A DNA stretch of 64,000 nucleotides from Giardia muris (lineage: Eukaryota; Fornicata; Diplomonadida; Hexamitidae). Under the pieces are notes generated by a model, which saw only the letters and a program-made list of their open reading frames with translations, was not told the DNA's origin and made no database searches. The position numbers were made by a program, and so were the translations under genes. Of this stretch, positions 18,531 through 28,116 are shown in pieces. The stretch lies in NCBI GenBank assembly GCA_006247105.1, contig CM016925.1, positions 992,001 through 1,056,000 of the forward strand, read 5' to 3'. How positions within the stretch are numbered: the first letter of the stretch is position 1; each line of letters starts with the position of its first letter.

Positions 18531-19024
18531 TGCCATCCTGGTCGAGCCATGTTGCCTTCAACGACCCAAAACTCCGAGAGGAGGGGTCGACAGAGGAGGA
18601 CTTGGTCCTTGCGTACTTCTTACGATCCCCTTTCTATTCTAACGATCCATGTCGTGATATCTATTCGACTGGTCGTCGACCAACCGAATTTAAGCGTTGG
18701 ATAGAGCGGCACCCCGAGGAGGTCGGGCACTGCTTTGAGGATGACAAGATTGAGCGTGGAGAGACGATCATTTACGGCATTATCGAATCCTGTCTTCCGA
18801 GAAGTGCATTGATTGGAGGGTACTTTTTGAAGCCAGATCGGACCGTTGCTCAGACTCCCGTCACCATGCATTGTTATCTTGGTGAAGACGCTAGGATCTA
18901 TAAGCTCCCAACCTTCAAACGTTACCTTGACGTGGTTGCACATAACGTCCAGTTTGCTCTTTCGCATGCAGCACAAGAGATTCGTAGACGAGCGGAAGAG
19001 GCAGAGGAAGAGGGGGATTGGTAG
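18509..19024 (+). CDS. Mediator subunit MED6-like
   Basis: Probable head-module subunit of Mediator, which links activators to RNA polymerase II. The 171-aa protein shows the two MED6 signature regions. First, VLAYFLRSPFYSNDPCRDIY (about residues 33-52) resembles VLxYFxxSPFYDxxSNNExL. Second, TPVTMHCYLGEDARIYKLPT (116-135), followed by YLDVVAHNVQFALSHA, resembles the PxxxYYIxxGxIYQAPxxxxVxxSR...LxxAFxxA block. The C-terminus is a short acidic/Arg helix. Identity rests on motif resemblance only. The start at 18509 has the context CAAAAATG; an in-frame ATG at 18530 overlaps the upstream stop as TGATG and is an alternative. Confidence 0.6.
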   Translation: MEDTSLLMPSWSSHVAFNDPKLREEGSTEEDLVLAYFLRSPFYSNDPCRDIYSTGRRPTEFKRWIERHPEEVGHCFEDDKIERGETIIYGIIESCLPRSALIGGYFLKPDRTVAQTPVTMHCYLGEDARIYKLPTFKRYLDVVAHNVQFALSHAAQEIRRRAEEAEEEGDW

Positions 19025-19028
19025 TAAA
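19023..19028 (+). terminator. Poly(A) signal AGTAAA merged with stop and next initiator
   Basis: TAGTAAAAATATG combines the MED6-like stop (TAG, 19022-19024), an AGTAAA signal and the A-rich initiator of the next gene (ATG at 19032) within 13 bp. Confidence 0.6.
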
Positions 19029-19031
19029 AAT

Positions 19032-22000
19032 ATGACCAAGGAAGAGAATGTCATCATAGCTAGTGAGCAAGTCATAGAGGAGATCCGTTCGCCAGTCTTC
19101 TTAAACGAGGTATTGAACAATGCGCATGGATATGCATGCACCTTGCTTGATGGGGGTGCGAACGCAGAGGAATGCGTCCCTCAAGCCTTACTTGCTTTGG
19201 GGAAGTGCCGTAGTCTCGTTAACTTCTTAAGCTTCTTATTACCACTTTATCCGACCTTAGGTGCATCGTTAGTATCAAGGGCGAAGAGCCGTTTCCTAGC
19301 CAAATGGACGATATCGCATGATATTTTCCGTCTCCATCGTTTCCTTGATAGCTTCGACGTCACCCCTAACGTCGTTCATGGGAGTTGCGACCCTGTCTAT
19401 AGAGCCGATCGTGCAGTCACTATTCTTTCAAGACGAACAGGTACTACTAAGTTTCTTGCGCGCTGGCCTTTCATCACTCCTCCATATGACTCCTTGCAGG
19501 TAGAAAAGGACGTATATGACCGTGATGTCAAGGAACAGTATCGAAAAGCTCGTGAGGATTGGATTTGTCGCTATCTTCTTCGAGAACACAAGCTTGATAG
19601 GATGTCGATTGGGATCATGAATAATACCGTCTATCTTCAAACTGCTCTATATCATTGCTCTCTGGATTCGAATCCAAATTATTATCTCGAAGAGAACATA
19701 CCAGTATTGCCCCTTCTTTCTCCACGGATCATCTTTCGTTCCCCAATCTTCCGCCAGATGAATAAGCTCCAGAAACAGGTGGGAATTCTTGTTACAGAAG
19801 GGATCGGAAACATAGACATACAATCGAATTCATGTCGAATCGATAGACCTATGCGTATCCATAGACTTCTACGCGTAGATGCATGCATAGTTGCCTCGGT
19901 TGCTGTACATGTGGCTCATGACGTCTGGATGGAAGCCATTGCCACTAAACCCAATATTGATAACTGTGGCCTCTTTACAAACCCTGAGTTCTTATCGAAC
20001 CCAGAGAAGGTCGTTCAGACCGTGAGCGAATGCTTATATCAGCTTTCAGTCCCATCGCTTGGGCCTCGTAACGCTCATCTTGATCGTCACTTTCTTCAAT
20101 CTCTTCTTGCACCAATTTTCGTTATTGCTTGTAAGGTCCCGGATGCCGAGGAGGTACGCCAGGCCGTAGACGAGCTTGGAGGTTGTTATGCACGAGACCT
20201 GAAGGCTGAGGAACGCGAGTTTTTCGGTGGTTTGACAAATGTAGATGAAACGAAGAAGTCAACAGTTCGGGATCTATCTAATGTTCGGACTTCAAACTAT
20301 GCCCTTTTCTTCTTCCGGATTTGCTATCACGAGCCTTATGGTTTCGTGGCGCTCTTGAATAGTGAGCAGGATGCAGATCCTGATAGGAGTAAGTTAGCAG
20401 CGCGTATCCCCTTTTTGTTGGATCAACAAGAAATGACATCTGCAAGTGACACGACGATAGTGGCCGCCCAGAAGATTCATGATCATGCCATTTCCATCTC
20501 GAAGAAGCTAGCACAAGCCACAAGACCGCACATCCAGGTTCTTACAGATCGATTACAAGCGATTTCGCAACTCAAAGACTGTGTCTTCGAAACATTGGTT
20601 GAGAACGGTGTTGCACATACCCTTCGTGTCGTTTTGAATCCAACGGCTCAAATACGGATTATTCTTGCCTTTACCCTTCAGGTGGATGACTCTCTTGAAA
20701 TATACGTTGCGGAGAAGGTTGAAAGGTGCGTCACGGAGGATATCCGTAAGGTTCTAGCTTCTGGGATATATAAGCACAAGGAGGTCATACCAGATGTCTT
20801 TGGACAACTCCGAGCGTTTCTGTTATGGCTCCTGGACGTTCCCGATGACATCTCTCTTTTCACCATCTCAAACCCATATTATCAAGAGTGTCTACGTACG
20901 GATGAGACGCAAGGCTTTATTAGGGATTCTGAGAGACGGAACGCCTTGGTCTCCCTTCTCTTCGATAAGCTTAGCTCTGCAGCCAGAATGTTCTACTTCT
21001 CCGCGGATATTCCATATGTTCGTTTCACATTATATGCGCATGAGGTGAATGCTGCACGGAAGTCATGCGAGGCAGTACGTAGACATATTCCGAACATGGA
21101 GAACATCACGCAAAGCTTTCTGGCGTACCAAGGAGGATACTTCATACCAACATTACCGGACTTTTCGTATGTCTCAGTGACGATGTGGGCTACAGATGAG
21201 GTGGAAGTCTTATTGACGTTGATCTATTTAATTCCGACCAAGTTCCATCGTCATGGCCGTATAGCGCTAGCAGAGGGCATTTCGGACGAGCAATGTATTC
21301 ATACTCAAGCACGTGTCTTCCCAATAGAAGGGAAGTTCTTGGATAGCCTTCTTTGCGATAAGCCATATCGAGGAGACTTCGACCTTGTCTACAAGACGTT
21401 TAATATCAACCTCACGATGTATAGCTCGAGTTGGCGTTCTCTTTGTCTTAGTCGTCTACATGGGCTTGTCGCGCATATCGATCAATTGTTATGGACAAAG
21501 GCCCTTGAGAAGTTCATTCTATCCACCATACCATCACAGGAAGAAGCCTGTCAAGTCCTACTTGGTTTTAAACAAGTTATGAATACATCTCAGAACAGTT
21601 ATGCGGAATATGAAATCCCGCTTTATGGCCAAGCACTGTTGCAAGGTCAAAGGCGTATTCCATTTGGGCTTCATATCTTCAAGACCTTTGAACAAACCAC
21701 GCCAGAAGCACCTCTTCTTTATCGATGGCAGCATAAGCTTACTCGACCTTTACGGCAATGTGCCACCTGCAGTTGTGACATCCGCGAGCCTTGTCGTATC
21801 AAATACCGGCGTTATATCCAGATATACTTGAATCTATATCAGGAAGGGGAAGGAGGCTTAATCCTGGGACGAAAGATTTGTCTTTTCAATGGCCAAGCGA
21901 GTTATTCGACGGTGTTTACCGTGCTTAGTTCTGTGGTACCAACGATCTACCGTACACTCCTCAATACATGTCTGGATGACCTTCTTCCTATCCATCCATA

Positions 22001-24380
22001 TATTGAACCCTTACCACCACCACCGCCGTCTTCATCATCTTCTTCGTCAAAGGAGAAGAAAAGAGACACCTTCTTCTACGATACACGCCCCTTGACAGCC
22101 CTGGATCGTTACCTCATCCTTAACGTCATCCCAAGACGGATGTGCATTTCCCTTCGGTTTGGGCTCTCAGAACTCTTTCGTTTCCTTTCCAATCATATGG
22201 CATTAAGCAAGGGAATAGACCTCTCAGGTATCAAGGATGACCCTTCTTTGACCGTCATTTTCACGTATCTTAAGTACTTGATGAGTAGCTTTTATCTACG
22301 TCGTAGCATTCGCCGTTGTACACATTCGTTCAAGCTCCCCACCCAACGGGTACCCATTGTTCCTTCTCCACGTAGACTTGCTCACCGTCAAGGAGAGATT
22401 GACCCTCGTACAGACCTGATTTATCGTCAACGGTCCTGCATCTATAATGAGACAACAAAGGACGACCTTCAGCTCAATGACCTTTATTTGAACTACAAGG
22501 ATAGGCCTCAGTACCTTTATGGCATCACAGACGAGGTTGAAGTCGTCTTCCACTTTGGGGTCACACAATTATGTCATGTCATCACCTCCCATACCGCGCG
22601 CGTCAGTTATTACCATCATTCACGCCTGGAGAGGGATAAGGGTGACAGAAGTGATAGAAGTGACAGGGGGGACAGAGGCGATAGGTTCCTGAACGTACAT
22701 CACAAGTATGCGAATATCCTTGTCGGAAGCTTTCCGGCTTATATGCTATATGAGAATGCGGCCGTTCATGTCCCTTCTAGTGACCCTTATAGTCGTCTTC
22801 CTACGACCAAGCGTTTCATGGCGAAGGTAAGTGATGCGATCACTCAGGTGGCTACTGGCGTTGGGTTACTTTTACGTCTGGCGTATCTTCCCATCTATGA
22901 ATGCGCTCCAGAGGCTAGGCCGACCTTCTTCTGTTGGGATTCTCTTACCCTCAGCTTGATTAACTCAGCAATTGAGATCCAAGCACATTTTACGACCTCG
23001 GCTCAATATTATAACGAGACAGACACAGAAATGAGTTCTCAGCACGTCCCAAGTAACCTTCCCATGTTCACACGCCTCTTACGCTTCGTTGGAATGGTCC
23101 CAGATGATAGAACCCATCAGCAATCGAATCTTCTCATTCTCACTTCACGTGTCCTTACAAACTTAGTTCCCTCGCCACTTGAGAATAGACCAGTCAATTA
23201 TGCCTTCGCATTCAACAATGGCCCGGCACATATGTATTCACAGCTATTAGAACAAGAGTCTAGAGACCCCTATCCCTTCTCACTCCAACGTCTGGATGGC
23301 ACTCTTCATAGCTTGAATTTCCAATGCATCTTCGATGCACCACCGTTTAGGGTGAGGCGTTCCAGTTCTTCTCGCCCCGGGATCTATCGTTTCTACAACT
23401 ACGAGATCCAGTTCAACTTATCATTAGGCTCGAACTTCCAGAACCCACGGGAATTACCGGCCCAATTGAGATGGTCGCGCGAGTATACGCAAAGAAAGCG
23501 TAGGATCGCGGCTGCCGAAGCCTCCGCTATGGCTTTTGCTAGGCAGGACAACATCAATCTCAAGGACTTCGCTCAGGGAATGAAGTCATTATTCAGTAAG
23601 CTTCAGCGCACGAGAAGCCACGATCTGAAGGGTGCCATCTCAAAGGGGGTATATCAGCAGATAAAGAATTTACTCCTCCAGTATTCCGTCCCCTCCTTCA
23701 TGATCGAACTGCTTAGTTTGTCACTTGATAAGCTCGAGTCGATCACTGAGATGTTCACCAGCTTCAGTGCACTGGTTGTACACTTCAACGAGCTTTCGAC
23801 CACATCTCCAAGCGACAGCCTCATCTTTGAGCTTCCTCAAGAGTGGATCACCAGGAATAGTGGACGTTTCGGGCAAACCCTCACCCCGATCATTGCGTTA
23901 GCATCACACTTGCACTGTTTCGCGGGCCGTGTAACTATCTTCGACTTTGTACGGCGCAATGCCGATGCCTTCGAAAACCCAGTCGTTCTTCGTGGTGAGA
24001 AGGTACCACAGTTCTCATTGATGAGTGTAACACGTCCAAAATGGCATATCACCATTCCTTTACAAGCTCCTCCAGAATATGATGCTGATCGGGTTCGTGT
24101 CTTACATCTAGCGGTTCTCCTCTACCCAGATATGAGCGAGTTGCCACAGGACATGTACTGGTTAGATTTCCGACAACTTGGCGTCCCACGCTTCGAGAAG
24201 TCACGACTTTTACTGGTCACGGATACGGTCGCACAATGGAACATCGACGCACGCCTCGCATATCAAGTTCGGTTCGGAGATGTTCGACTCCTTCGTGTCC
24301 TTGAGAAGGGTGCTCCCCCGAAGCATGCCTCCCAGAAGCACCCGCCCCTGGGCGCCGGGCAAGTTTGGCCGAGTGGTTAA
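19032..24380 (+). CDS. Unknown very large protein (1782 aa)
   Basis: I do not recognise this protein. It is mostly globular and rich in Leu, Tyr and Arg, without signal peptide. Landmarks are a Cys cluster CATCSCDIREPC (about residue 917), a poly-Pro/poly-Ser linker (about 994-1008; DNA 22010-22051), and a DRSDRSDRGDRGDR repeat (about 1204-1218). The frame is open to 18846, but that part overlaps the MED6-like gene. ATG 19032 follows AGTAAAAAT and is preferred. The stop TAA (24378-24380) lies inside the tRNA-Leu gene, so the last seven codons and the stop are read from tRNA sequence. It could be a scaffold or trafficking protein; no function is claimed. Confidence 0.65.
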   Translation: MTKEENVIIASEQVIEEIRSPVFLNEVLNNAHGYACTLLDGGANAEECVPQALLALGKCRSLVNFLSFLLPLYPTLGASLVSRAKSRFLAKWTISHDIFRLHRFLDSFDVTPNVVHGSCDPVYRADRAVTILSRRTGTTKFLARWPFITPPYDSLQVEKDVYDRDVKEQYRKAREDWICRYLLREHKLDRMSIGIMNNTVYLQTALYHCSLDSNPNYYLEENIPVLPLLSPRIIFRSPIFRQMNKLQKQVGILVTEGIGNIDIQSNSCRIDRPMRIHRLLRVDACIVASVAVHVAHDVWMEAIATKPNIDNCGLFTNPEFLSNPEKVVQTVSECLYQLSVPSLGPRNAHLDRHFLQSLLAPIFVIACKVPDAEEVRQAVDELGGCYARDLKAEEREFFGGLTNVDETKKSTVRDLSNVRTSNYALFFFRICYHEPYGFVALLNSEQDADPDRSKLAARIPFLLDQQEMTSASDTTIVAAQKIHDHAISISKKLAQATRPHIQVLTDRLQAISQLKDCVFETLVENGVAHTLRVVLNPTAQIRIILAFTLQVDDSLEIYVAEKVERCVTEDIRKVLASGIYKHKEVIPDVFGQLRAFLLWLLDVPDDISLFTISNPYYQECLRTDETQGFIRDSERRNALVSLLFDKLSSAARMFYFSADIPYVRFTLYAHEVNAARKSCEAVRRHIPNMENITQSFLAYQGGYFIPTLPDFSYVSVTMWATDEVEVLLTLIYLIPTKFHRHGRIALAEGISDEQCIHTQARVFPIEGKFLDSLLCDKPYRGDFDLVYKTFNINLTMYSSSWRSLCLSRLHGLVAHIDQLLWTKALEKFILSTIPSQEEACQVLLGFKQVMNTSQNSYAEYEIPLYGQALLQGQRRIPFGLHIFKTFEQTTPEAPLLYRWQHKLTRPLRQCATCSCDIREPCRIKYRRYIQIYLNLYQEGEGGLILGRKICLFNGQASYSTVFTVLSSVVPTIYRTLLNTCLDDLLPIHPYIEPLPPPPPSSSSSSSKEKKRDTFFYDTRPLTALDRYLILNVIPRRMCISLRFGLSELFRFLSNHMALSKGIDLSGIKDDPSLTVIFTYLKYLMSSFYLRRSIRRCTHSFKLPTQRVPIVPSPRRLAHRQGEIDPRTDLIYRQRSCIYNETTKDDLQLNDLYLNYKDRPQYLYGITDEVEVVFHFGVTQLCHVITSHTARVSYYHHSRLERDKGDRSDRSDRGDRGDRFLNVHHKYANILVGSFPAYMLYENAAVHVPSSDPYSRLPTTKRFMAKVSDAITQVATGVGLLLRLAYLPIYECAPEARPTFFCWDSLTLSLINSAIEIQAHFTTSAQYYNETDTEMSSQHVPSNLPMFTRLLRFVGMVPDDRTHQQSNLLILTSRVLTNLVPSPLENRPVNYAFAFNNGPAHMYSQLLEQESRDPYPFSLQRLDGTLHSLNFQCIFDAPPFRVRRSSSSRPGIYRFYNYEIQFNLSLGSNFQNPRELPAQLRWSREYTQRKRRIAAAEASAMAFARQDNINLKDFAQGMKSLFSKLQRTRSHDLKGAISKGVYQQIKNLLLQYSVPSFMIELLSLSLDKLESITEMFTSFSALVVHFNELSTTSPSDSLIFELPQEWITRNSGRFGQTLTPIIALASHLHCFAGRVTIFDFVRRNADAFENPVVLRGEKVPQFSLMSVTRPKWHITIPLQAPPEYDADRVRVLHLAVLLYPDMSELPQDMYWLDFRQLGVPRFEKSRLLLVTDTVAQWNIDARLAYQVRFGDVRLLRVLEKGAPPKHASQKHPPLGAGQVWPSG

Positions 24381-24441
24381 GGCGCCACGTTCAGGTCGTG
24401 GTGGGAGTCATCCCGCGTGGGTTCGAGCCCCACAGCTTGCA
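24359..24441 (+). tRNA. tRNA-Leu (anticodon CAG)
   Basis: An 83-nt cloverleaf without intron. The acceptor stem is GCAAGTT/AGCTTGC with one G-U pair and discriminator A. The D arm is GCC...GGC. The anticodon stem is CCACG/CGTGG with loop TTCAGGT, giving CAG at 24392-24394. A long variable arm (GGGA/TCCC) is typical for class II tRNA-Leu. The T arm is GTGGG-TTCGAGC-CCCAC. The internal promoter A box TGGCCGAGTGG and B box GGTTCGAGCCC are present. The downstream T stretch is short (TTT at 24443). The 5' 22 nt overlap the end of the 1782-aa coding sequence. Confidence 0.95.
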
Positions 24442-24530
24442 CTTTCGCGTATATTTACAAAAGGGAGGTATTGAGCATCGTGCCTATAGACTTCGGACTG
24501 GGTCAGGAACAGGGAGAATATACGTTTCCT

Positions 24531-26969
24531 TTAGTCTTTTGGTCCGAAGGAGCTTCTAGATAGGTTGTGGGCTGGTTCTTGCTTAATCATCTTGAGTTGA
24601 GGCTCTTGGAAAGGCTTTTTAGTGTGCGACAAGGTGAGTGGCGACTGAGATAGGGCTTCATCAACACTGATATCGGAATCGTCTTGACCACAAGCCTGTG
24701 GACTATGCTGTTTGTTCTCGAATATTTCTTGAGGCTTCCCTCTTAACATAGCGGTAAGTTGGGCTTGTGGGCTAGTGACTAGGTCTCTTTGAAGGGTCAT
24801 CTTCCGTTGGAGGAGATGCATGTCAGACTTCAAGTTAGCGATTTTGGTTTCTCTCTCGCGGAGGTTTTTGTTGAGTGATTCGGCTTCAGCCTCCTTATAG
24901 GCCAGGGTGTTTTGGAGTGTGTCCTTCTCGGTCCTAAGAGTATCGATTTGGCCTTGTAGCTCCTCGAAGGTCTTGAGTTCTCTCTTCAGCCTAACGGCGT
25001 CAGCTTTGAGCTCATTGATCTCTTTCTCCTGGCTATCCTTCACCTTCTTATGAGCTGTGAGTTCTTTGGCCGCGTTTTCGAGACGACGATTGAGTGAATT
25101 GCACATGGTGGAAAGGTCAGACTCCGATTCCTTGAGAGCATTGCACTGTGCCTTCTGGTCCTCCAATTGTCTCTCCAATTCGTCGTTCTTTGCTATGACC
25201 ACATTGTATCGATCCTCATGTTCCTTGATATCAGCCTCATACCTCTTCTGAAGGTTGTTGCACTTCTTTCTTAAGCCTTCTGATTTCTTCTGTTCATTGG
25301 CCACCACCTGTTCGAGGAGAGCCGTTTGCCCATTAAGATCTGAGAGCATGTTTGTCGTGGTTTTATGACATGCTTCCAGGTCGGTATGTTTATTTTCCAG
25401 GACATTCATGTTGTTCTTCAGGGTGTCATATTCGTTTTGGAGCCGCTGTAAGCACTCAGTCAGTTGAGCGGCCTCTGCTCCCTTCTTATTCAGTTGGGAT
25501 TGCATACCTGCCTTTTCTTGGACGAGGTGTGCATTCTTAGCTTTCAATTGCTTGACTAATGCGCCATTCTCATCAACCATCTTCGACAGCGTATCCTGTT
25601 GCGCCTTTGCCTCACTAAGCTCAGCGTTTAAACCATTACGAGAGGCGTCGAGGCGGTTAATGCTGGCTTCCAGCGCTGCACTCTTTCTCCGTTCAGACTC
25701 CAATTGAGTTTGAGTTGTCGCAATCAGATCACTAAGTGTAATGTGTTTCCCATTCAGCTCGGATATCGTATCCTCCTTTTCCTTAAGCTTCTTCGTAGTC
25801 TCGTCCCTTTCTTGGGTTAGTCTTTTGTTTTGAGCCTCCAGACACAAGTGATTCTTCTGTGCTTCCTTTTTTTGTGTTTGAATGGCATCTTGAAGGTCTC
25901 TGATGCGTTGAAGTAAACCCTGGTTCTCAAGCCGAAGGGCATCGACTTCAGTGGTTCGTTGACGAAGGAGTTGAAGCTCTTTTGTAGCATTACTTTGAGT
26001 CTTCCTCAATCTTTCCTTCTCCTGAGTGAGAAGGGAGTTCTCGCTTCGTACTCGATCAAGTCTTGCGCGGGTTTTCTCAGTGCTTTGAGTTAGCTCCAGA
26101 ATCTTTTGTCGAAGATGTCGTACGCGTTCCTTCCCCATATCCGCCATCAGAAGAGCTTCATCACGTTCCTTCACACACGATTCCAACCGCTTTTGAAGGG
26201 AGAGGATGATGTCGGGGCTAAGAGGGGGTGGTGGTGACATGGCGAAATTAGAAGACTGCGAAGAGATAGGAAAGGCATGCATTGGAGTGGGGTTGCTCTC
26301 ATATTCCTGAAGAAGAGCACGGCAACGGGAATAATCGCCCTTCAAGGGGTTTCCAGTAATATCAAGAGGGTGTTCTGCATGCCATAACGCTGTATGACCA
26401 GCCTCATCACATAAATCGTATTCATACGGTAAAAGAACACTGACAATCTCCGGATGGTTCCAACGCGCCGCAAGCATCAAGGCGGACATTCCAATGGGGT
26501 AGTCGCCCCACCGTTGTATTGTTTGATCTCGTGCCTCGACGAGCAATGCATTAACACTAGTGAGATGGCCATGACAAGCGGCACGCATAAGGGCCGTCGC
26601 ACCATTAGCATCCTGGATCCTACTCTCGCAAAAACTAAGAAGCGAGACGCATTCGTGATGGCCCTTCAAGGCGGCTAACATTAAGGGGGTCCAATGATCA
26701 TTCGTTTGTACTTGAGCCTCGACCCCAATCAAAACCCTAACGATGTCGGTATGCCCATTATCAGCCGCAAAATGTAAGGCGTAGAGCCCCTGTGGAGTAC
26801 ATAGCTTAGCTTCGTGAGGAAGAAGAAGACAAACACAATGGAAATGTCCATTGTTTGCAGCGTGCATGAGGGCGGTCATTCCATCAGAGTCCTTCTCGCC
26901 CGCTTGAGAGATGAGGCGTTGCACCTCCAAAACCTCTCCAACCTTGGCGGCCTCAATGAGGCTGCTCAT
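24531..26969 (-). CDS. Ankyrin-repeat and coiled-coil protein ('protein 21.1' type)
   Basis: An 812-aa protein. Residues 1 to about 225 form six to seven ankyrin repeats with TALM-type cores (GMTALMHAANNGH, NGATALMRAACHGH, GMSALMLAARWNH). Residues about 255-750 are one continuous coiled coil rich in Lys, Glu, Gln and Leu heptads. The C-terminal 60 residues are polar. This ankyrin-then-coiled-coil layout is common among Giardia 21.1-type proteins, many of which are cytoskeletal, but the partner is unknown. The start is preceded by AAATAACCAAC. The gene converges on the tRNA-Leu gene with an 89-bp spacer and heads the long minus-strand block of the window. Confidence 0.88.
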   Translation of the reverse strand: MSSLIEAAKVGEVLEVQRLISQAGEKDSDGMTALMHAANNGHFHCVCLLLPHEAKLCTPQGLYALHFAADNGHTDIVRVLIGVEAQVQTNDHWTPLMLAALKGHHECVSLLSFCESRIQDANGATALMRAACHGHLTSVNALLVEARDQTIQRWGDYPIGMSALMLAARWNHPEIVSVLLPYEYDLCDEAGHTALWHAEHPLDITGNPLKGDYSRCRALLQEYESNPTPMHAFPISSQSSNFAMSPPPPLSPDIILSLQKRLESCVKERDEALLMADMGKERVRHLRQKILELTQSTEKTRARLDRVRSENSLLTQEKERLRKTQSNATKELQLLRQRTTEVDALRLENQGLLQRIRDLQDAIQTQKKEAQKNHLCLEAQNKRLTQERDETTKKLKEKEDTISELNGKHITLSDLIATTQTQLESERRKSAALEASINRLDASRNGLNAELSEAKAQQDTLSKMVDENGALVKQLKAKNAHLVQEKAGMQSQLNKKGAEAAQLTECLQRLQNEYDTLKNNMNVLENKHTDLEACHKTTTNMLSDLNGQTALLEQVVANEQKKSEGLRKKCNNLQKRYEADIKEHEDRYNVVIAKNDELERQLEDQKAQCNALKESESDLSTMCNSLNRRLENAAKELTAHKKVKDSQEKEINELKADAVRLKRELKTFEELQGQIDTLRTEKDTLQNTLAYKEAEAESLNKNLRERETKIANLKSDMHLLQRKMTLQRDLVTSPQAQLTAMLRGKPQEIFENKQHSPQACGQDDSDISVDEALSQSPLTLSHTKKPFQEPQLKMIKQEPAHNLSRSSFGPKD

Positions 26970-26988
26970 GTTGGTTATTTTCTACCAT

Positions 26989-27363
26989 TTACTGCATCAT
27001 TTCACTGAAGACCTGGTCTAAGGTGATCCCATGTTGAGTCATGTACTCCTCAATCATTGGTAAGACCTTTGACTCAAGAAGGTCCTTTGGAATGACAAGG
27101 CCATTACAAATGACGAATTTGTGCCCACGTAACTCGACGACGTCTCCGAACTCCGTCTCGTCCGCCCCAAGGTCATCCTCCTCAAGGGTAGGCTCAGTTG
27201 CAGTCCCAATTGGAGGTGACGTCATCGAGGTATGACGACCCGCCAAAATCTCCGCGGCCCATTGGCGTAGCGTCGCTGCCGGCACGAGCTTCGCTGTCGG
27301 GTTCACCCCGCAGATCTCCTGGACCTTCGCCTCTATCTGTTGAGAGCTGATCTTGTCAGACAT
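26989..27363 (-). CDS. Unknown small protein (124 aa)
   Basis: No family is recognised. The N-terminal helical part (SQQIEAKVQEICGVNPTAK; LRQWAAEILAGR) is followed by an acidic linker (LEEDDLGADETEFGD) and a C-terminal segment GHKFVICNGLVIPKDLLESK ending in a helix (FSEMMQ). The first ATG is at 27363; a longer frame exists only through a GTG codon. It ends 19 bp before the start of the ankyrin/coiled-coil gene in the same direction. Confidence 0.6.
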   Translation of the reverse strand: MSDKISSQQIEAKVQEICGVNPTAKLVPAATLRQWAAEILAGRHTSMTSPPIGTATEPTLEEDDLGADETEFGDVVELRGHKFVICNGLVIPKDLLESKVLPMIEEYMTQHGITLDQVFSEMMQ

Positions 27364-27383
27364 ACTCACAGTTTTAATCCTAT

Positions 27384-28079
27384 TTAAGTTCCAATTTGAC
27401 GTCGAAGTTGACCGATCCGAGTGACCAGGGTCTGCAGATCCGTGCTTAATGTCTCGAGTTCAGCGTCCAAGGAATCCCGCCGTGCGGTAATGGCCGCTAA
27501 CTCCTTTTGTGCCTCCAATAGAGAATTATATGCTTGCTGTCCTGGATCATTAAGGGCGGCCTTAGTAAACGTTACGAATTGCGCACTCTCGAACTCACGC
27601 TTCTTTTGCACTCGTTGGTATTCATCCTGGAAGAACTTGGCTTGTGCTTCAAGTTGCTCGCAACGACCCAGTTCTCCTGCAAGAATCGCTTCGGCCTCGG
27701 CACGTGCCTCATTCCCAGCTATCTCCGCTTCCTTGATTTGCTTCTGAAGGCTTTCTGCAATCAGCTTTGATTCCTGTACAAGACGTTGACGCTGTGCCTT
27801 GTACTCATTGGCCTTCTGTAACGCTAACTGTTGTGCCTCATCAATTGACTCTCCAAGGTCATCGAGTGCACTGAGTCGTGCCTCATGATCTGCACGAAGC
27901 TCTGAAATCTGACCTCGTAACTCATCCTGAAGTGCTTGTAGACGTTGTTGTTCCAGCTTCCGAAGCTCGGTTTCGAAGCGTGCGGCCTCAGCCTTCCGCC
28001 AGAGGTTAAACTCCCACGCGATCGCGGCATCGCGCTCATCCTCATAATCGATCAGTCCATCAGGCCCAATCCTTTCCAT
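27384..28079 (-). CDS. Coiled-coil protein resembling the CEP120 C-terminus
   Basis: A 231-aa protein that is almost wholly coiled coil. The segment AIAWEFNLWRKAEAARFETE, followed by LRKLEQQRLQALQDEL (about residues 19-54), resembles the start of the C-terminal coiled coil of the centriolar protein CEP120 (ELELWKEEQE..F...LKQKE...ALAEEW). The later block EAQKELAAITARRDSLDAEL is also compatible. If right, it would be a basal-body assembly protein reduced to the coiled coil, since no C2-like domain is present. Coiled coils give weak similarity, so the assignment is tentative. The start follows CTAGAGAGAA. Confidence 0.45.
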   Translation of the reverse strand: MERIGPDGLIDYEDERDAAIAWEFNLWRKAEAARFETELRKLEQQRLQALQDELRGQISELRADHEARLSALDDLGESIDEAQQLALQKANEYKAQRQRLVQESKLIAESLQKQIKEAEIAGNEARAEAEAILAGELGRCEQLEAQAKFFQDEYQRVQKKREFESAQFVTFTKAALNDPGQQAYNSLLEAQKELAAITARRDSLDAELETLSTDLQTLVTRIGQLRRQIGT

Positions 28080-28116
28080 TTCTCTCTAGATATCATACGA
28101 TTTACTGATACAGGTC

